Below, one piece after another: positions 56,862-63,851 of a DNA stretch of 64,000 nt. A program made the position numbers and the translations under genes. A model generated the notes under the pieces. The model was not told where the DNA came from, ran no database searches, and saw only the letters and a program-made list of their open reading frames with translations. Source of the stretch: CBDCUW01 sp963734865 (GTDB lineage: Bacteria > Planctomycetota > Planctomycetia > Pirellulales > Pirellulaceae); contig CAVTIV010000010.1 of assembly GCA_963734865.1 (NCBI GenBank), forward strand, positions 171,432 through 235,431, read 5' to 3'. Numbering within the stretch: the stretch's first letter is position 1; each line of letters starts with the position of its first letter.

Positions 56862-58199
56862 ATGCCCGTTCCCCAAGTCGCGATCGTTGGTCGTCCCAAC
56901 GTGGGCAAGAGCAGCCTGTTCAATTGGCTCGCTCGCCGTCGGTTGGCCATCGTTGACGACTTTGAGGGCGTGACTCGCGATCGGATGACCACGCTGATCG
57001 AGCTCGATGACCGATACTTCGAGCTCATTGACACCGGCGGTATGGGTGTGGAGGATGCCGACGACCTGACCGCCGACGTCCGCCACCAGATCGAGCTGGC
57101 GATCAATTCGGCCGATGTCATTTTGTTAGTTGTCGATGTCCAAACGGGCTTGATGCCCTTGGACGAGGAAGTCGCCGAACGACTTCGCGGGGTTGAACGC
57201 CCGGTCATCCTGGTGGCGAATAAGGCCGACCAGGACCATCAGGACATTCATGCCGAAGAATTTCACCGGCTCGGTCGAGGACATCTGATCCAGGTCAGTA
57301 CGACACAGAACCGCAATCGTGACGATCTGTTGGAACTGATTGTTGATCGACTTCCTGAGCCCAACCAGGAAACGGTCGAGGCAGCTCGGATGAAGGTGGC
57401 CATCGTCGGTCGACGAAATGTCGGCAAGAGCACCTTTGTCAACACGCTCTCGGAAGCCGATCGCATGATCGTTAGCGAAGTGCCGGGAACGACACGTGAC
57501 AGCGTCGATGTTCATTTCGAAATGGACGGCCAAAACTTCATCGCGATCGATACGCCTGGATTAAGGAAACGCAAGAGCCAGCGTACCGACCTGGAATATT
57601 ACGGGATGCACCGCGCCCAGCGCAGCGTTCGCCGGGCCGACGTCGTGCTGATGTTTTTTGATGCCAGCGAAACGATCAGCAAAGTTGACAAACAGTTGAT
57701 GGGCTACGTGATCGAGAATCACAAACCTTGCATTTTCGTGATCAACAAATGGGACAAGCTCCATGGAACGGTACCAACCGACCGATGGGTGCGATATCTG
57801 CGAGGTCAGTTTCCAACCCTTGCCTACGCCCCGATTGCATTCATCACGGGAGAAACCGGCAAGAACGTCAAGACGCTTCTCAATCACGCCACAATGTTGT
57901 TCAAGCAGGCACGTGAGCGAGTGTCGACCGGCGTGTTGAATCGAATCATTCGTGCGGCAGTCGAAGCGCATCAGCCACCGATGTATCAGAATCGTCGGCC
58001 CAAGATTTTTTATGCCACGCAAGTGGCGACCGAGCCGCCGACAATCGTGCTGATGTGTAGTGAACCCAAAGGCATTGGGAAAGACTATCGACGATACCTG
58101 CTTGGCGTACTGAGAGATCACCTTTCCTTTGGTGAAGTACCGATCAAGTTGTACCTGCACAAACGCTCGCGAAAAGACGAAATCCCGCAAGAGTCGTAA
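56862..58199 (+). CDS. der: Ribosome-assembly GTPase Der (EngA)
   Basis: A 445-residue protein with two tandem GTPase domains. The first has GRPNVGKSS (residues 8-16) and DTGGMGVEDADDLTADV, with NKAD. The second has GRRNVGKST (~179-187), GTTRDSVDV, DTPGLRKRKSQRTDLEYY and NKWD. A KH-like C-terminal domain follows (VLNRIIRAAVEAHQPP, KIFYATQVATEPPTIVLMC). Der is essential for 50S subunit assembly. The start is the ATG at 56862 (MPVPQVAIVG). It is convergent with the deacetylase gene (12 bp). Confidence 0.98.
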   Translation: MPVPQVAIVGRPNVGKSSLFNWLARRRLAIVDDFEGVTRDRMTTLIELDDRYFELIDTGGMGVEDADDLTADVRHQIELAINSADVILLVVDVQTGLMPLDEEVAERLRGVERPVILVANKADQDHQDIHAEEFHRLGRGHLIQVSTTQNRNRDDLLELIVDRLPEPNQETVEAARMKVAIVGRRNVGKSTFVNTLSEADRMIVSEVPGTTRDSVDVHFEMDGQNFIAIDTPGLRKRKSQRTDLEYYGMHRAQRSVRRADVVLMFFDASETISKVDKQLMGYVIENHKPCIFVINKWDKLHGTVPTDRWVRYLRGQFPTLAYAPIAFITGETGKNVKTLLNHATMLFKQARERVSTGVLNRIIRAAVEAHQPPMYQNRRPKIFYATQVATEPPTIVLMCSEPKGIGKDYRRYLLGVLRDHLSFGEVPIKLYLHKRSRKDEIPQES

Positions 58200-58211
58200 G
58201 GTTTTCGCCGA

Positions 58212-58973
58212 TCACAAACCAAGATCCCGAGACAGCAACTCCGTCGGCTTGGGCAAGACCGTCTGCATTAAGTCATCGACCGCGAACGGCTTTGCCGCCG
58301 CAAATGATTCGCCGGCCATTTTTCCCGCCGCCGCTCCGGTCACGATCGCCGCGGCGCGGATGCGATCAATGATCCTCGGCTTGTGCTCGAATTGCGTCTT
58401 GTAACACAGAATCGATTCGATCTTCGTCTCAATCGTTTCCGACACGTCGACGATCAAGTGATGCGAGTTCCCGGGTATCGCATCGGGTTCAACCGCCAGG
58501 CGAAAGTAAAGGTGACCCGAAATACCATGGACCGGAAGTCCATCGAAGTGCTCGTCCCACTTGGTCAGCCGGCTGTAGAAGATCGCCGCATCGGTGATCT
58601 GCATCGCCTGCCAATGATCTGGCGATGCCAGTGGTGTTTTGTCGCCAAAACCGATCACCAAACGCGGTCGCCAGCGGCGGAACAGCTTTGCCACCGCGAC
58701 ACGATGCTCAAAGCAGTCCAACAGGCGCCGATTGGGCAAATCCAGCTGGATCCGTTCGTGCACACCCAAGACTTTCGCCGCCGCCTGTGCCTCGGCCAGT
58801 CGGACGTGGGGGCCAGGCGAGTTTGGCGTCGGTTCCCCATCCGTCAAATCGATGATCCCAACCCGGTACCCTTGCCGCACAAGTTTCGCGATCGTCGCCC
58901 CACAGGCGATCTCGACATCGTCCGGGTGGGCGCCCACAGCGATCACGTCGAGCGGTTCAGGTAAATCAGTCAT
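58212..58973 (-). CDS. PIG-L family deacetylase, BshB1-like
   Basis: A 253-residue cytosolic protein. AHPDDVE (residues 15-21) and the later ASPDHWQAMQ (His of the active site) give the zinc-binding set. DVIAVGAHPDDVEIACGATIAKLVRQGYRVGIIDLTDGEPTP is close to BshB1, the N-acetylglucosaminyl-malate deacetylase of bacillithiol synthesis. The C-terminal SILCYKTQFEH is also BshB1-like. No other bsh gene is seen here, so the bacillithiol role is inference. It differs from the secreted PIG-L protein at 24 kb by lacking a signal peptide. Confidence 0.88.
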   Translation of the reverse strand: MTDLPEPLDVIAVGAHPDDVEIACGATIAKLVRQGYRVGIIDLTDGEPTPNSPGPHVRLAEAQAAAKVLGVHERIQLDLPNRRLLDCFEHRVAVAKLFRRWRPRLVIGFGDKTPLASPDHWQAMQITDAAIFYSRLTKWDEHFDGLPVHGISGHLYFRLAVEPDAIPGNSHHLIVDVSETIETKIESILCYKTQFEHKPRIIDRIRAAAIVTGAAAGKMAGESFAAAKPFAVDDLMQTVLPKPTELLSRDLGL

Positions 58974-59474
58974 GGAACGAGTGCTTTTTGATCACTAGAA
59001 ATTGAGATTCAATCTGTGACGGGTCGAGCGCGGCGGCACGCGAAGTGGCATGTTCCACCGGGCTCCCATGGTGCCCCAGGCACGCATGGTACGCCCAGCC
59101 CCACGGTTTTCGAAGGACGGTTCCCACGCCGAATTGAACCGTCAACTGCCGTATCGGCAGGATCTGCCGGTCCCAATCGCGTCAACCGTCACAGACCAAC
59201 GACCGTGGAGAGCAGATCGAGCCAATTCGACGATTCGGTTCATTCATCGCCGACGAAATCGACGGATCCGGACTACTGTTAGTCATGTAAGGGGAACGCA
59301 AAACCAGCTTGATACACAACGAGATACTAAGCGTCCCCCCGTGCGAGGCGGGGTCGGTTCTTCGGAGCCGGCCTCGCCTTTTTTTGTGCGCATCGGCAAC
59401 AGGCGCGCAGATACCGAGAACACAACTTGCTCGCCAGTCGCGATGAAGGTTGGCCAGAACACGGCACCAAGAGA
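58974..59474. other. Non-coding stretch at the boundary to the cassette region
   Basis: No reading frame here has family features. It contains small inverted repeats (GTGCCCCAGGCAC near 59080-59095; GACTACTGTTAGTC near 59271-59284) and one strong terminator-like hairpin (listed separately). It may encode a small RNA on the plus strand, but no known RNA family is recognised. Confidence 0.45.
59343..59385 (+). terminator. Strong rho-independent terminator, upstream gene unknown
   Basis: GCGAGGC pairs with GCCTCGC and CGGTTC with GAGCCG around a TTCG tetraloop, followed by TTTTTTT. There is a five-base internal bulge. No plus-strand protein gene precedes it closely, so it may end a small RNA or stop read-through into the cassette array. 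Confidence 0.7.
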
Positions 59475-59566
59475 GGCAAGAACGGCCACCGGGGCTTGAC
59501 GGTCCACTGGCCAAAACCAAGCCGACAGACCATCGCGTGGATGAGATCGTTCGACGCATTCTTGCC
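59475..59566 (-). repeat. Weak attC-like palindrome after the SMI1/KNR4 gene
   Basis: Ends GGCAAGAA and TTCTTGCC are inverted copies. The interior has GGTTTTGGCCAGTGG and CCCCGGTGG, similar to the other sites. The left inner arm with the extrahelical G is not clear, so this may be a decayed attC site. Confidence 0.4.
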
Positions 59567-59600
59567 AACAAATGCGCAGGGCGACAAGAACGATGAACCA

Positions 59601-60104
59601 TCACGCCAAGTTCAATTTGTCGGTCAACATGCGATCATACAGGTCGTCAAGAAATGCGTCGAAACTCTCGTACATGATATCGGGCGTTTCGCTCTCGTGG
59701 TCAAACCAAAGCATTTGATTCCGCGTTCCGGTACCGTACCCTCCAAGATCGAAGCATAGCAAGTCACCCCCGCCGTTGTCGAGAAATGGAATCCAATCTG
59801 GTCGCCAGTGATCGGCATCCCACTGGTCAAATGCTGCCACATGGTCAAGAGTCGTCTTCATTTCGATCACTTCGGGTAGCGTCATGAATGTAAGGTTGAA
59901 TACAAGCGGAGTAAATTCGCGTGGTGTTTGGCCGCCGTGCCACATGTATAGCAGGCGGAATTCGTCAGGAAACGTGACAGATAGCTGAGATTCGACATCG
60001 TTAAGCGAAGCGTCAGTTTCAGCAGGACGAAGCAAAGCGTGGTAGTCAGGCCGGTTTGCGCGGAGCCAAACGTCGATTTGTCGGATTCGATCTGTTGTGT
60101 TCAT
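59601..60104 (-). CDS. SMI1/KNR4 (SUKH) family protein
   Basis: A 167-residue cytosolic protein starting MNTTDRIRQIDVWLRANRPD. The SUKH landmarks are present: VESQLSVTFPDEFRLLYMWHGGQ near the N-terminus, WRPDWIPFLDNGGGDLLCFDLGGYGTGTRNQMLWFDHES in the centre, and YESFDAFLDDLYDRMLTD at the end. In bacteria many SUKH proteins are immunity proteins against contact-dependent or secreted toxins; as a lone cassette gene this function is inference. The gene sits between two attC-like palindromes. Its base composition is lower in GC than the neighbouring chromosomal genes. Confidence 0.9.
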   Translation of the reverse strand: MNTTDRIRQIDVWLRANRPDYHALLRPAETDASLNDVESQLSVTFPDEFRLLYMWHGGQTPREFTPLVFNLTFMTLPEVIEMKTTLDHVAAFDQWDADHWRPDWIPFLDNGGGDLLCFDLGGYGTGTRNQMLWFDHESETPDIMYESFDAFLDDLYDRMLTDKLNLA

Positions 60105-60118
60105 GACACAGTTTTTTC

Positions 60119-60211
60119 AGTCGGCCGGGTTCACCGGGGACGAACGGAGAGGCAACCACTGCCAAAACGCGCTGAGGAGTCCTCCGCGTGCAACGCTTTG
60201 TTCGTCAGCTT
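60119..60211 (-). repeat. attC-like site after the RraB-domain gene
   Basis: Read on the minus strand it begins GACGAACAAAG, then GCGTTGCACGC, a variable centre including GCGTTTTGGCAGTGG, and ends CCCCGGTGAAC. The inner arms GTTGCAC and GTGAAC pair except for one unpaired G, the strand marker of attC sites. The stop codon of the preceding gene lies in its first bases. The outer right arm is diverged. Confidence 0.7.
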
Positions 60212-60822
60212 TGTTGTCGTACACCCCAGCCATCTGCATGGCCGTTGCATTGTGCAGCAATAGCCGCGAGGGTTTGTTCAGTATTGCTGATGGCGTTTAG
60301 AGTTGGGACAAGCTGTACTTGGATATGAACGTCATATCCGCCAGATTCATCGTTTGGTTCGACGGCCACGATCTTGAAAGACTTTTCGCGCGCCTTACGC
60401 CCCATATCCTCAGCATTTTCTTTTGTTTTGAATAGATGCCAAAAGTCGATGGTATGAACCGCTGACATATCCATACCAGCATTCGCCATGCGTTTCAGTG
60501 TATCACGGTTCGCGTTGTCACTATCGCTTGGCAAAGCAGTCGATTTGGTTATTGTGAGTCCAGTGAATGCGAAAGACCAGCGAAGAGCCAAGAACACGAT
60601 TGTCGTTACTGCGATCATGGTGAGGCAAAACGTCATCCCAGCGGCAAGGTTCAAACCGTTACGTCTGACCATGGCACTGCAAACGAAATACGCCACGCCA
60701 CCACCCGCGCCGAGCGACAGCAGACTCACGATCCAACCAACGATCGTAAACCGACTGAAATCGATGTCGAGCTCATTTATCGCAGTGCCAATTCTTGCCG
60801 CGATGTCTGGTTTGTCACTCAT
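60205..60822 (-). CDS. Membrane protein with RraB-like ribonuclease-regulator domain
   Basis: The start is the ATG at 60822 (MSDKPDIAARIG), just after the attC-like site; the longer frame runs through that site and is not credible. The 205-residue product has two membrane helices (TIVGWIVSLLSLGAGGGVAYFV and MTFCLTMIAVTTIVFLALRW, about residues 26-80). The C-terminal ~100 residues follow the RraB pattern: RDTLKRMANAGMDMSAVHTIDFWHLFKTKENAEDM, KSFKIVAVEP, YDVHIQVQLVPTLNAISNTEQTLAAIA, then DGWGV. RraB proteins bind RNase E; membrane anchoring is unusual. The function in this host is unknown. Confidence 0.85.
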   Translation of the reverse strand: MSDKPDIAARIGTAINELDIDFSRFTIVGWIVSLLSLGAGGGVAYFVCSAMVRRNGLNLAAGMTFCLTMIAVTTIVFLALRWSFAFTGLTITKSTALPSDSDNANRDTLKRMANAGMDMSAVHTIDFWHLFKTKENAEDMGRKAREKSFKIVAVEPNDESGGYDVHIQVQLVPTLNAISNTEQTLAAIAAQCNGHADGWGVRQQS

Positions 60823-60847
60823 AACTGCGCTACTGCGATTTACTGTT

Positions 60848-60941
60848 GCTGACGAACGTCCGGATTCAGCGGGCGGGCGCGAAAGATTAACCATTGCCAA
60901 AACGCCTGGCTCGCCCGCTCCGTTGCCCATGGTTCGTCGGC
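60848..60941 (-). repeat. attC-like site after the zinc-ribbon membrane protein gene
   Basis: A 94 bp palindrome. The outer arms (minus strand CCGACGAAC and GTTCGTCAGC) are complementary. The inner arms GAGCGGGCG and CGCCCGC also pair, and the centre has GGCGTTTTGGCAATGG as in the neighbouring site. This is the clearest outer-arm match in the window. Confidence 0.75.
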
Positions 60942-60964
60942 CCGGCGCGCAGGAGACGGTATTC

Positions 60965-61321
60965 CTATTTGAGCATCCGTGTGTCACCAACGCGACAGAC
61001 CCTTCGTACAATCGCTCTCGTAATTCCGTCGATATGGATTGCGGCCGCAGCGAAGGCACCCAGAACCCCACATCCAATTGTCATGAACGCTCTCACCCAG
61101 ATGTCTTTCGTGAAAGTTAGGTTTCCTCCAGTTGCACCCATGATGAACCCGACGACGGCTAGGCCAATGAAGAATTTCTTTGAGCACAGGAAACGTTCAA
61201 TCGGACGCGCCGTAGCGCTATGGCGAGCAAAGTAGTCAGTAATGTTCTCATCAGTATCGGCCCATTCAAAATCGGAGATCGGGAAATACGCGTCGCAGCC
61301 AGAACACCAAGTTCGGGTCAC
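60965..61321 (-). CDS. Zinc-binding small membrane protein
   Basis: The start is a GTG at 61321, giving MTRTWCSGCDAYFPISDFEW, a CxxC pair in a short hydrophilic head. Two membrane helices follow (FFIGLAVVGFIMGATGG; AFMTIGCGVLGAFAAAAIHI). The 118-residue product ends a few bases before an attC-like site. I do not recognise a family beyond small cassette proteins of unknown function. The gene is short, but the two helices and Cys pair, and its position between two sites, favour a real gene. Confidence 0.65.
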   Translation of the reverse strand: MTRTWCSGCDAYFPISDFEWADTDENITDYFARHSATARPIERFLCSKKFFIGLAVVGFIMGATGGNLTFTKDIWVRAFMTIGCGVLGAFAAAAIHIDGITRAIVRRVCRVGDTRMLK

Positions 61322-61423
61322 GTTCCAGAAGCCGATTTGAAACGACGGTGAATGACTCGCCGCTGACGCAAGTTACGTGATTGCATGCCAAGTGCCGGTA
61401 CGACCGAGAATCTAGAGTGTTCA

Positions 61424-61515
61424 TTGGCGGTGGTGTTCACCCGGGGACGAACGGAACGATCACTACCGACCCAAGATCCTTTTGAGGGCTCGGCGTGCAA
61501 CACGTGGTTCTGGCT
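61424..61515 (-). repeat. attC-like site ending the cassette upstream of the zinc-ribbon gene
   Basis: On the minus strand: GCCAGAACCACGTGTTGCACGCCGAG, a variable centre, CCGTTCGTCCCCGGGTGAAC. Inner arms GTTGCAC and GTGAAC pair with one extrahelical G, as at 60119-60211, with which it shares CCGTTCGTCCCCGG. It follows a stretch without a recognisable gene. Confidence 0.65.
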
Positions 61516-61871
61516 TGTTGTGGCGGGTACCAATCCGGGCTGCCCGGATCGTTGACACCGACTCCCAGCATAACAGCGGGGGTCCGACCGCGCAACTTCG
61601 AACGCACCAATTGACTGCGCACCTTTCATCGACCGCTGCGATCCGCTCATGCGCGTACTCATGCTCATGCTCGTATGCTCATGCTCGTACTCGTACTCGT
61701 ACTCGTACTCAGCGAAGCGGTACTCGTACTCGATTGTGGCTGGGAGCGGGGGGAACGCTTTGCCGTCCAAGATCGACTCGACGGTAAACCCCATCCGCTC
61801 GCTGCCGCGCGGTTTCGAGTAAGAGTACCGGCCTGCGGCCTGAGTACGAGCACGATTGAGCGCAAAGATCG
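61516..61871. other. Gene-less cassette stretch with GTACTC hexamer repeats
   Basis: Between an attC-like site and the IS end. From about 61660 to 61735 there is a run of the hexamer CGTACT with CATGCT variants, and an inverted short copy (GAGTACGAGCAC) at 61841-61853. On the minus strand the repeat would read Glu-Tyr, but the surrounding frame lacks protein character. No gene is assigned. Confidence 0.55.
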
Positions 61872-62020
61872 AATGCCAGAACGAAATGCGATCTATGGGG
61901 GCACGTCGCGTGCCGGCATCGATCGTGCGTTGAACTTTGTCGCTCGCTGGCGGGCGAGTTTCCAGATCGGGGCGATCCGGTCAGTACGATTCTACCAGCA
62001 TGTCGCCGTCTGGGGACAAG
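61872..62020. repeat. 149 bp direct repeat, copy 1 (IS end)
   Basis: Matches 63852-64000 with two mismatches (61876 and 61920). It includes the last codons of the transposase, the subterminal hairpin and the element boundary. Confidence 0.95.
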
Positions 62021-63055
62021 CCGGGAAGCGAAGGTTGAGTCGCCGCGGCACGCTTCACCGAGCCTCTTGCACTTTCTATCCGCGTTTCCAGCAGCCAGGT
62101 GTCATAATCGACACCATACTCACGCTCCAGGTACTCGATCAGCGAAGCCTTCTCCGCCTCGGCGTGCCACCGGGGACAGCGATCGTCCAAGTGATCCAAC
62201 ACACGAAGCCAACTCGGCTTGGGGATTTCGCTGATCAGTCGCAGTCGATCACTATCGCACGACGGGCAGCGAATCGCATCCTGGTCTTCGTCGTCGATGG
62301 AATCACCAAGCCACGAGTCGTCGATCGGCTCGTCCGCATCGTCCAGCTCCCAAGCCGCCGGATCGAAGGCGATCGACTCCAAAATCTCTTGGCAACGGTC
62401 CATGTAGGCGGTCTGCCGGCGACAACTCCAACCGCCGAAATGGCGAACCTTCGTCAGTTGAAAAACTCTCCCGCAAGCTGATCGCGTCGACCAAGTAGTG
62501 CCCGTCACTGTTGGCGACATCCGCGGGTGCTTCGGCTTGTTCCCAGCCGTCGTGCGAAAGACTGGGACCGGCTCCGGGCACCAGCGCGTGTACGTGCCAG
62601 TGCGAATCCATTCGCTGGTTCCAAGTGTGCAGCACCATCATCGCCGCCGGATCATAGTCCTGCTGAGAGCGAATCGCTTTTTGCAGAGCTTTCCAGGCCG
62701 ACGTGAACAACAACTCCGCCAGCTCTGACCGATTGGCCAAGGCCATCTCCGAAAGCTCACTCGGCAGCGTGAAGACGACTTGGTAGTACGTCACATCATC
62801 AAGGATCAATGCCTCGGCCCTGGCTGCGAAGTCGTAGCGTTTTCTTCCGCTACAGACAGGACAGTGCCGGTCGCCGCAGGAATGATGAACCGTCGTGACC
62901 TCGCCGCAGTCGTCACACTGATCCCCAACCTTTGAAAGACCCTCGAGCATTGCCTGACTGAGGAGAGGAGAACGGGCACCCATCGAGTTGCCAGGGGAAG
63001 ACAGCGGCGGGACGGCATTGGGGGTTGGCAAGGAAGCCAACGAGCAAGCCTGCAA
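61981..63055 (-). pseudogene. IS91-like transposase, internally deleted and frameshifted
   Basis: The N-terminal part (from a TTG at 63055) has the IS91 zinc-binding motif CDDCGEV then HHSCGDRHCPVC, followed by YQVVFTLPSELSEMALANRSELAELLFTSAW and MDSHWHVHALVPGAG. After VDAISLRESF, near 62450-62470, the frame changes, and the next recognisable sequence (KVRHFGGWSCRRQTAYMDRCQEIL) is normally more than 150 residues further on. The central catalytic part is therefore missing. The C-terminal part runs to 61981 and has CPSCDSDRLRLI. The protein cannot be active, though the element could still be moved in trans. Confidence 0.85.
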
Positions 63056-63123
63056 GGACCGCAGTAAGAAACTCAGCTCATCCGCATCAAACCAAGCACC
63101 GAAAAGTCAAACGCAATTCGATT

Positions 63124-63216
63124 AAGTTCAACGGCCGCGATCAGCGGGCGGCGGGTGTTGACTCACCATTCGAAACCGGTCCGTCGGCGGCTCCGTGTGC
63201 ATCGCATTGTTCTGCC
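63124..63216 (-). repeat. attC-like site overlapping the antitoxin 3' end
   Basis: On the minus strand: GCAGAACAATGCGATGCAC, then ACGGAGCCGCCG, a centre with GGTTTCGAATGGTGAG, then CGGCGGGCG-type arm in complement (CCGCCCGCTGATCGC) and GGCCGTTGAAC. Inner arms GCGATGCAC and GCTGATCGC pair with an extrahelical G. The layout matches the sites at 60119 and 61424. The antitoxin stop codon (63141) lies inside it. Confidence 0.7.
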
Positions 63217-63353
63217 TTCGTGCCCGGGTCGATGATGCGATCCGCGACGTCCGCCCTGCGTTCGTTGAATAATGCCGCCAATTTGCGAATGTCATGGCCT
63301 ACAGCTTCAGACATCGATTTTCGCACTCGGCGTACTTCGCTGTAACTATCCAT
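63141..63353 (-). CDS. Antitoxin partner of the PIN toxin
   Basis: A 70-residue protein, MDSYSEVRRVRKSMSEAVGHDIRKLAALFNERRADVADRI, whose ATG overlaps the toxin stop by 8 bp (ATGGATAG). The first ~48 residues form charged helices like those of antitoxins encoded after PIN toxins of the YIETT type. The remaining residues (EQCDAHGAADGPVSNG and on) are encoded by the attC-like site and are probably not functionally selected. Antitoxin and toxin form one cassette. Confidence 0.78.
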   Translation of the reverse strand: MDSYSEVRRVRKSMSEAVGHDIRKLAALFNERRADVADRIIDPGTKAEQCDAHGAADGPVSNGESTPAAR

Positions 63354-63831
63354 CGTTTGCGTCTTCGTTCAAAAGCTCGAGAGGCGTCACCAGTGCCGGA
63401 TTCCCCAGTCCAAGTATACCATTGACCCGGCGTATGTGACCGAATTTGTTCGCATTCGCGATGTGTCGGCAATTCCACGTAACCAGAAAGTCGCACCGAT
63501 GGAATGATGCGACTGCCAAATGGAATGCATCACCACCGGGGTCTTTCGGCATCACGTGATTCGCGATGTACGCCTCCACTGCTTCGATCACGGCATCATT
63601 CACGTCTAGAAGCGGAAACCGCGATGCCAGTTCAAGCATGTCGGATTTATGCGGAAAGCTCCCTGCAGAAAGCTCGGTTTCGACCGCAAGACTTGTTACG
63701 AGTTCGTCCGATGAGCTCAAAGCGGCATCAAGCCACCGTCGGCTCCAGTTTTGACGCGCCACCATTTCCGGCTCAGGACGAGCATTGAAATAGAAGCTGA
63801 CAACGGTTGTTTCAATGTAGATTCGTGCCAT
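63346..63831 (-). CDS. PIN-domain toxin (VapC-like)
   Basis: The start is the ATG at 63831 (MARIYIETTVVSFYF); a TTG at 63846 is less likely. The 161-residue product shows a PIN fold: the IYIETT strand with its acidic residue, VTSLAVETELSAGSF, a central DAFHLAVASFHRCDFLVTWNCRHIANANK (acidic Asp and the W-C-H-I-A-N motif), and VTPLELL at the end. PIN toxins cleave RNA. The gene precedes its antitoxin, the reverse of classic vapBC but usual for this subfamily. It is bracketed by two copies of an IS end. Confidence 0.88.
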   Translation of the reverse strand: MARIYIETTVVSFYFNARPEPEMVARQNWSRRWLDAALSSSDELVTSLAVETELSAGSFPHKSDMLELASRFPLLDVNDAVIEAVEAYIANHVMPKDPGGDAFHLAVASFHRCDFLVTWNCRHIANANKFGHIRRVNGILGLGNPALVTPLELLNEDANDG

Positions 63832-63851
63832 CGTCGTGTGGCTCAAACTCC

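Larger units (their letters stand above)
61872..63120 (-). mobile_element. IS91-like element with internal deletion (right boundary approximate)
   Basis: It carries the N- and C-terminal parts of an IS91-type transposase. The end at 61872-61880 is defined by a 149 bp copy at 63852-64000, where the similarity starts at the same base. Close to this end is a hairpin (GCACGTCGCGTGC), as expected for single-strand (HUH) transposons, and the tetranucleotide GAAC at the very edge agrees with the IS91 target preference. The other end is not visible as a repeat and is placed before the attC-like site at 63124. Confidence 0.7.

Noticed and set aside
58974..59300. Candidate tmRNA, RNase P RNA or SRP RNA
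   Set aside because: None of the conserved core motifs of these RNAs could be found on either strand.
59182..59604. Minus-strand open frame of 140 codons after the SMI1/KNR4 gene
   Set aside because: Arg/Ser/Cys-rich with no family features; it runs through an attC-like site and the hairpin terminator, so it is likely chance.
61318..61794. Minus-strand frame containing Glu-Tyr repeats
   Set aside because: The repeat arises from the DNA hexamer array; flanking sequence is not protein-like and the frame crosses an attC-like site.
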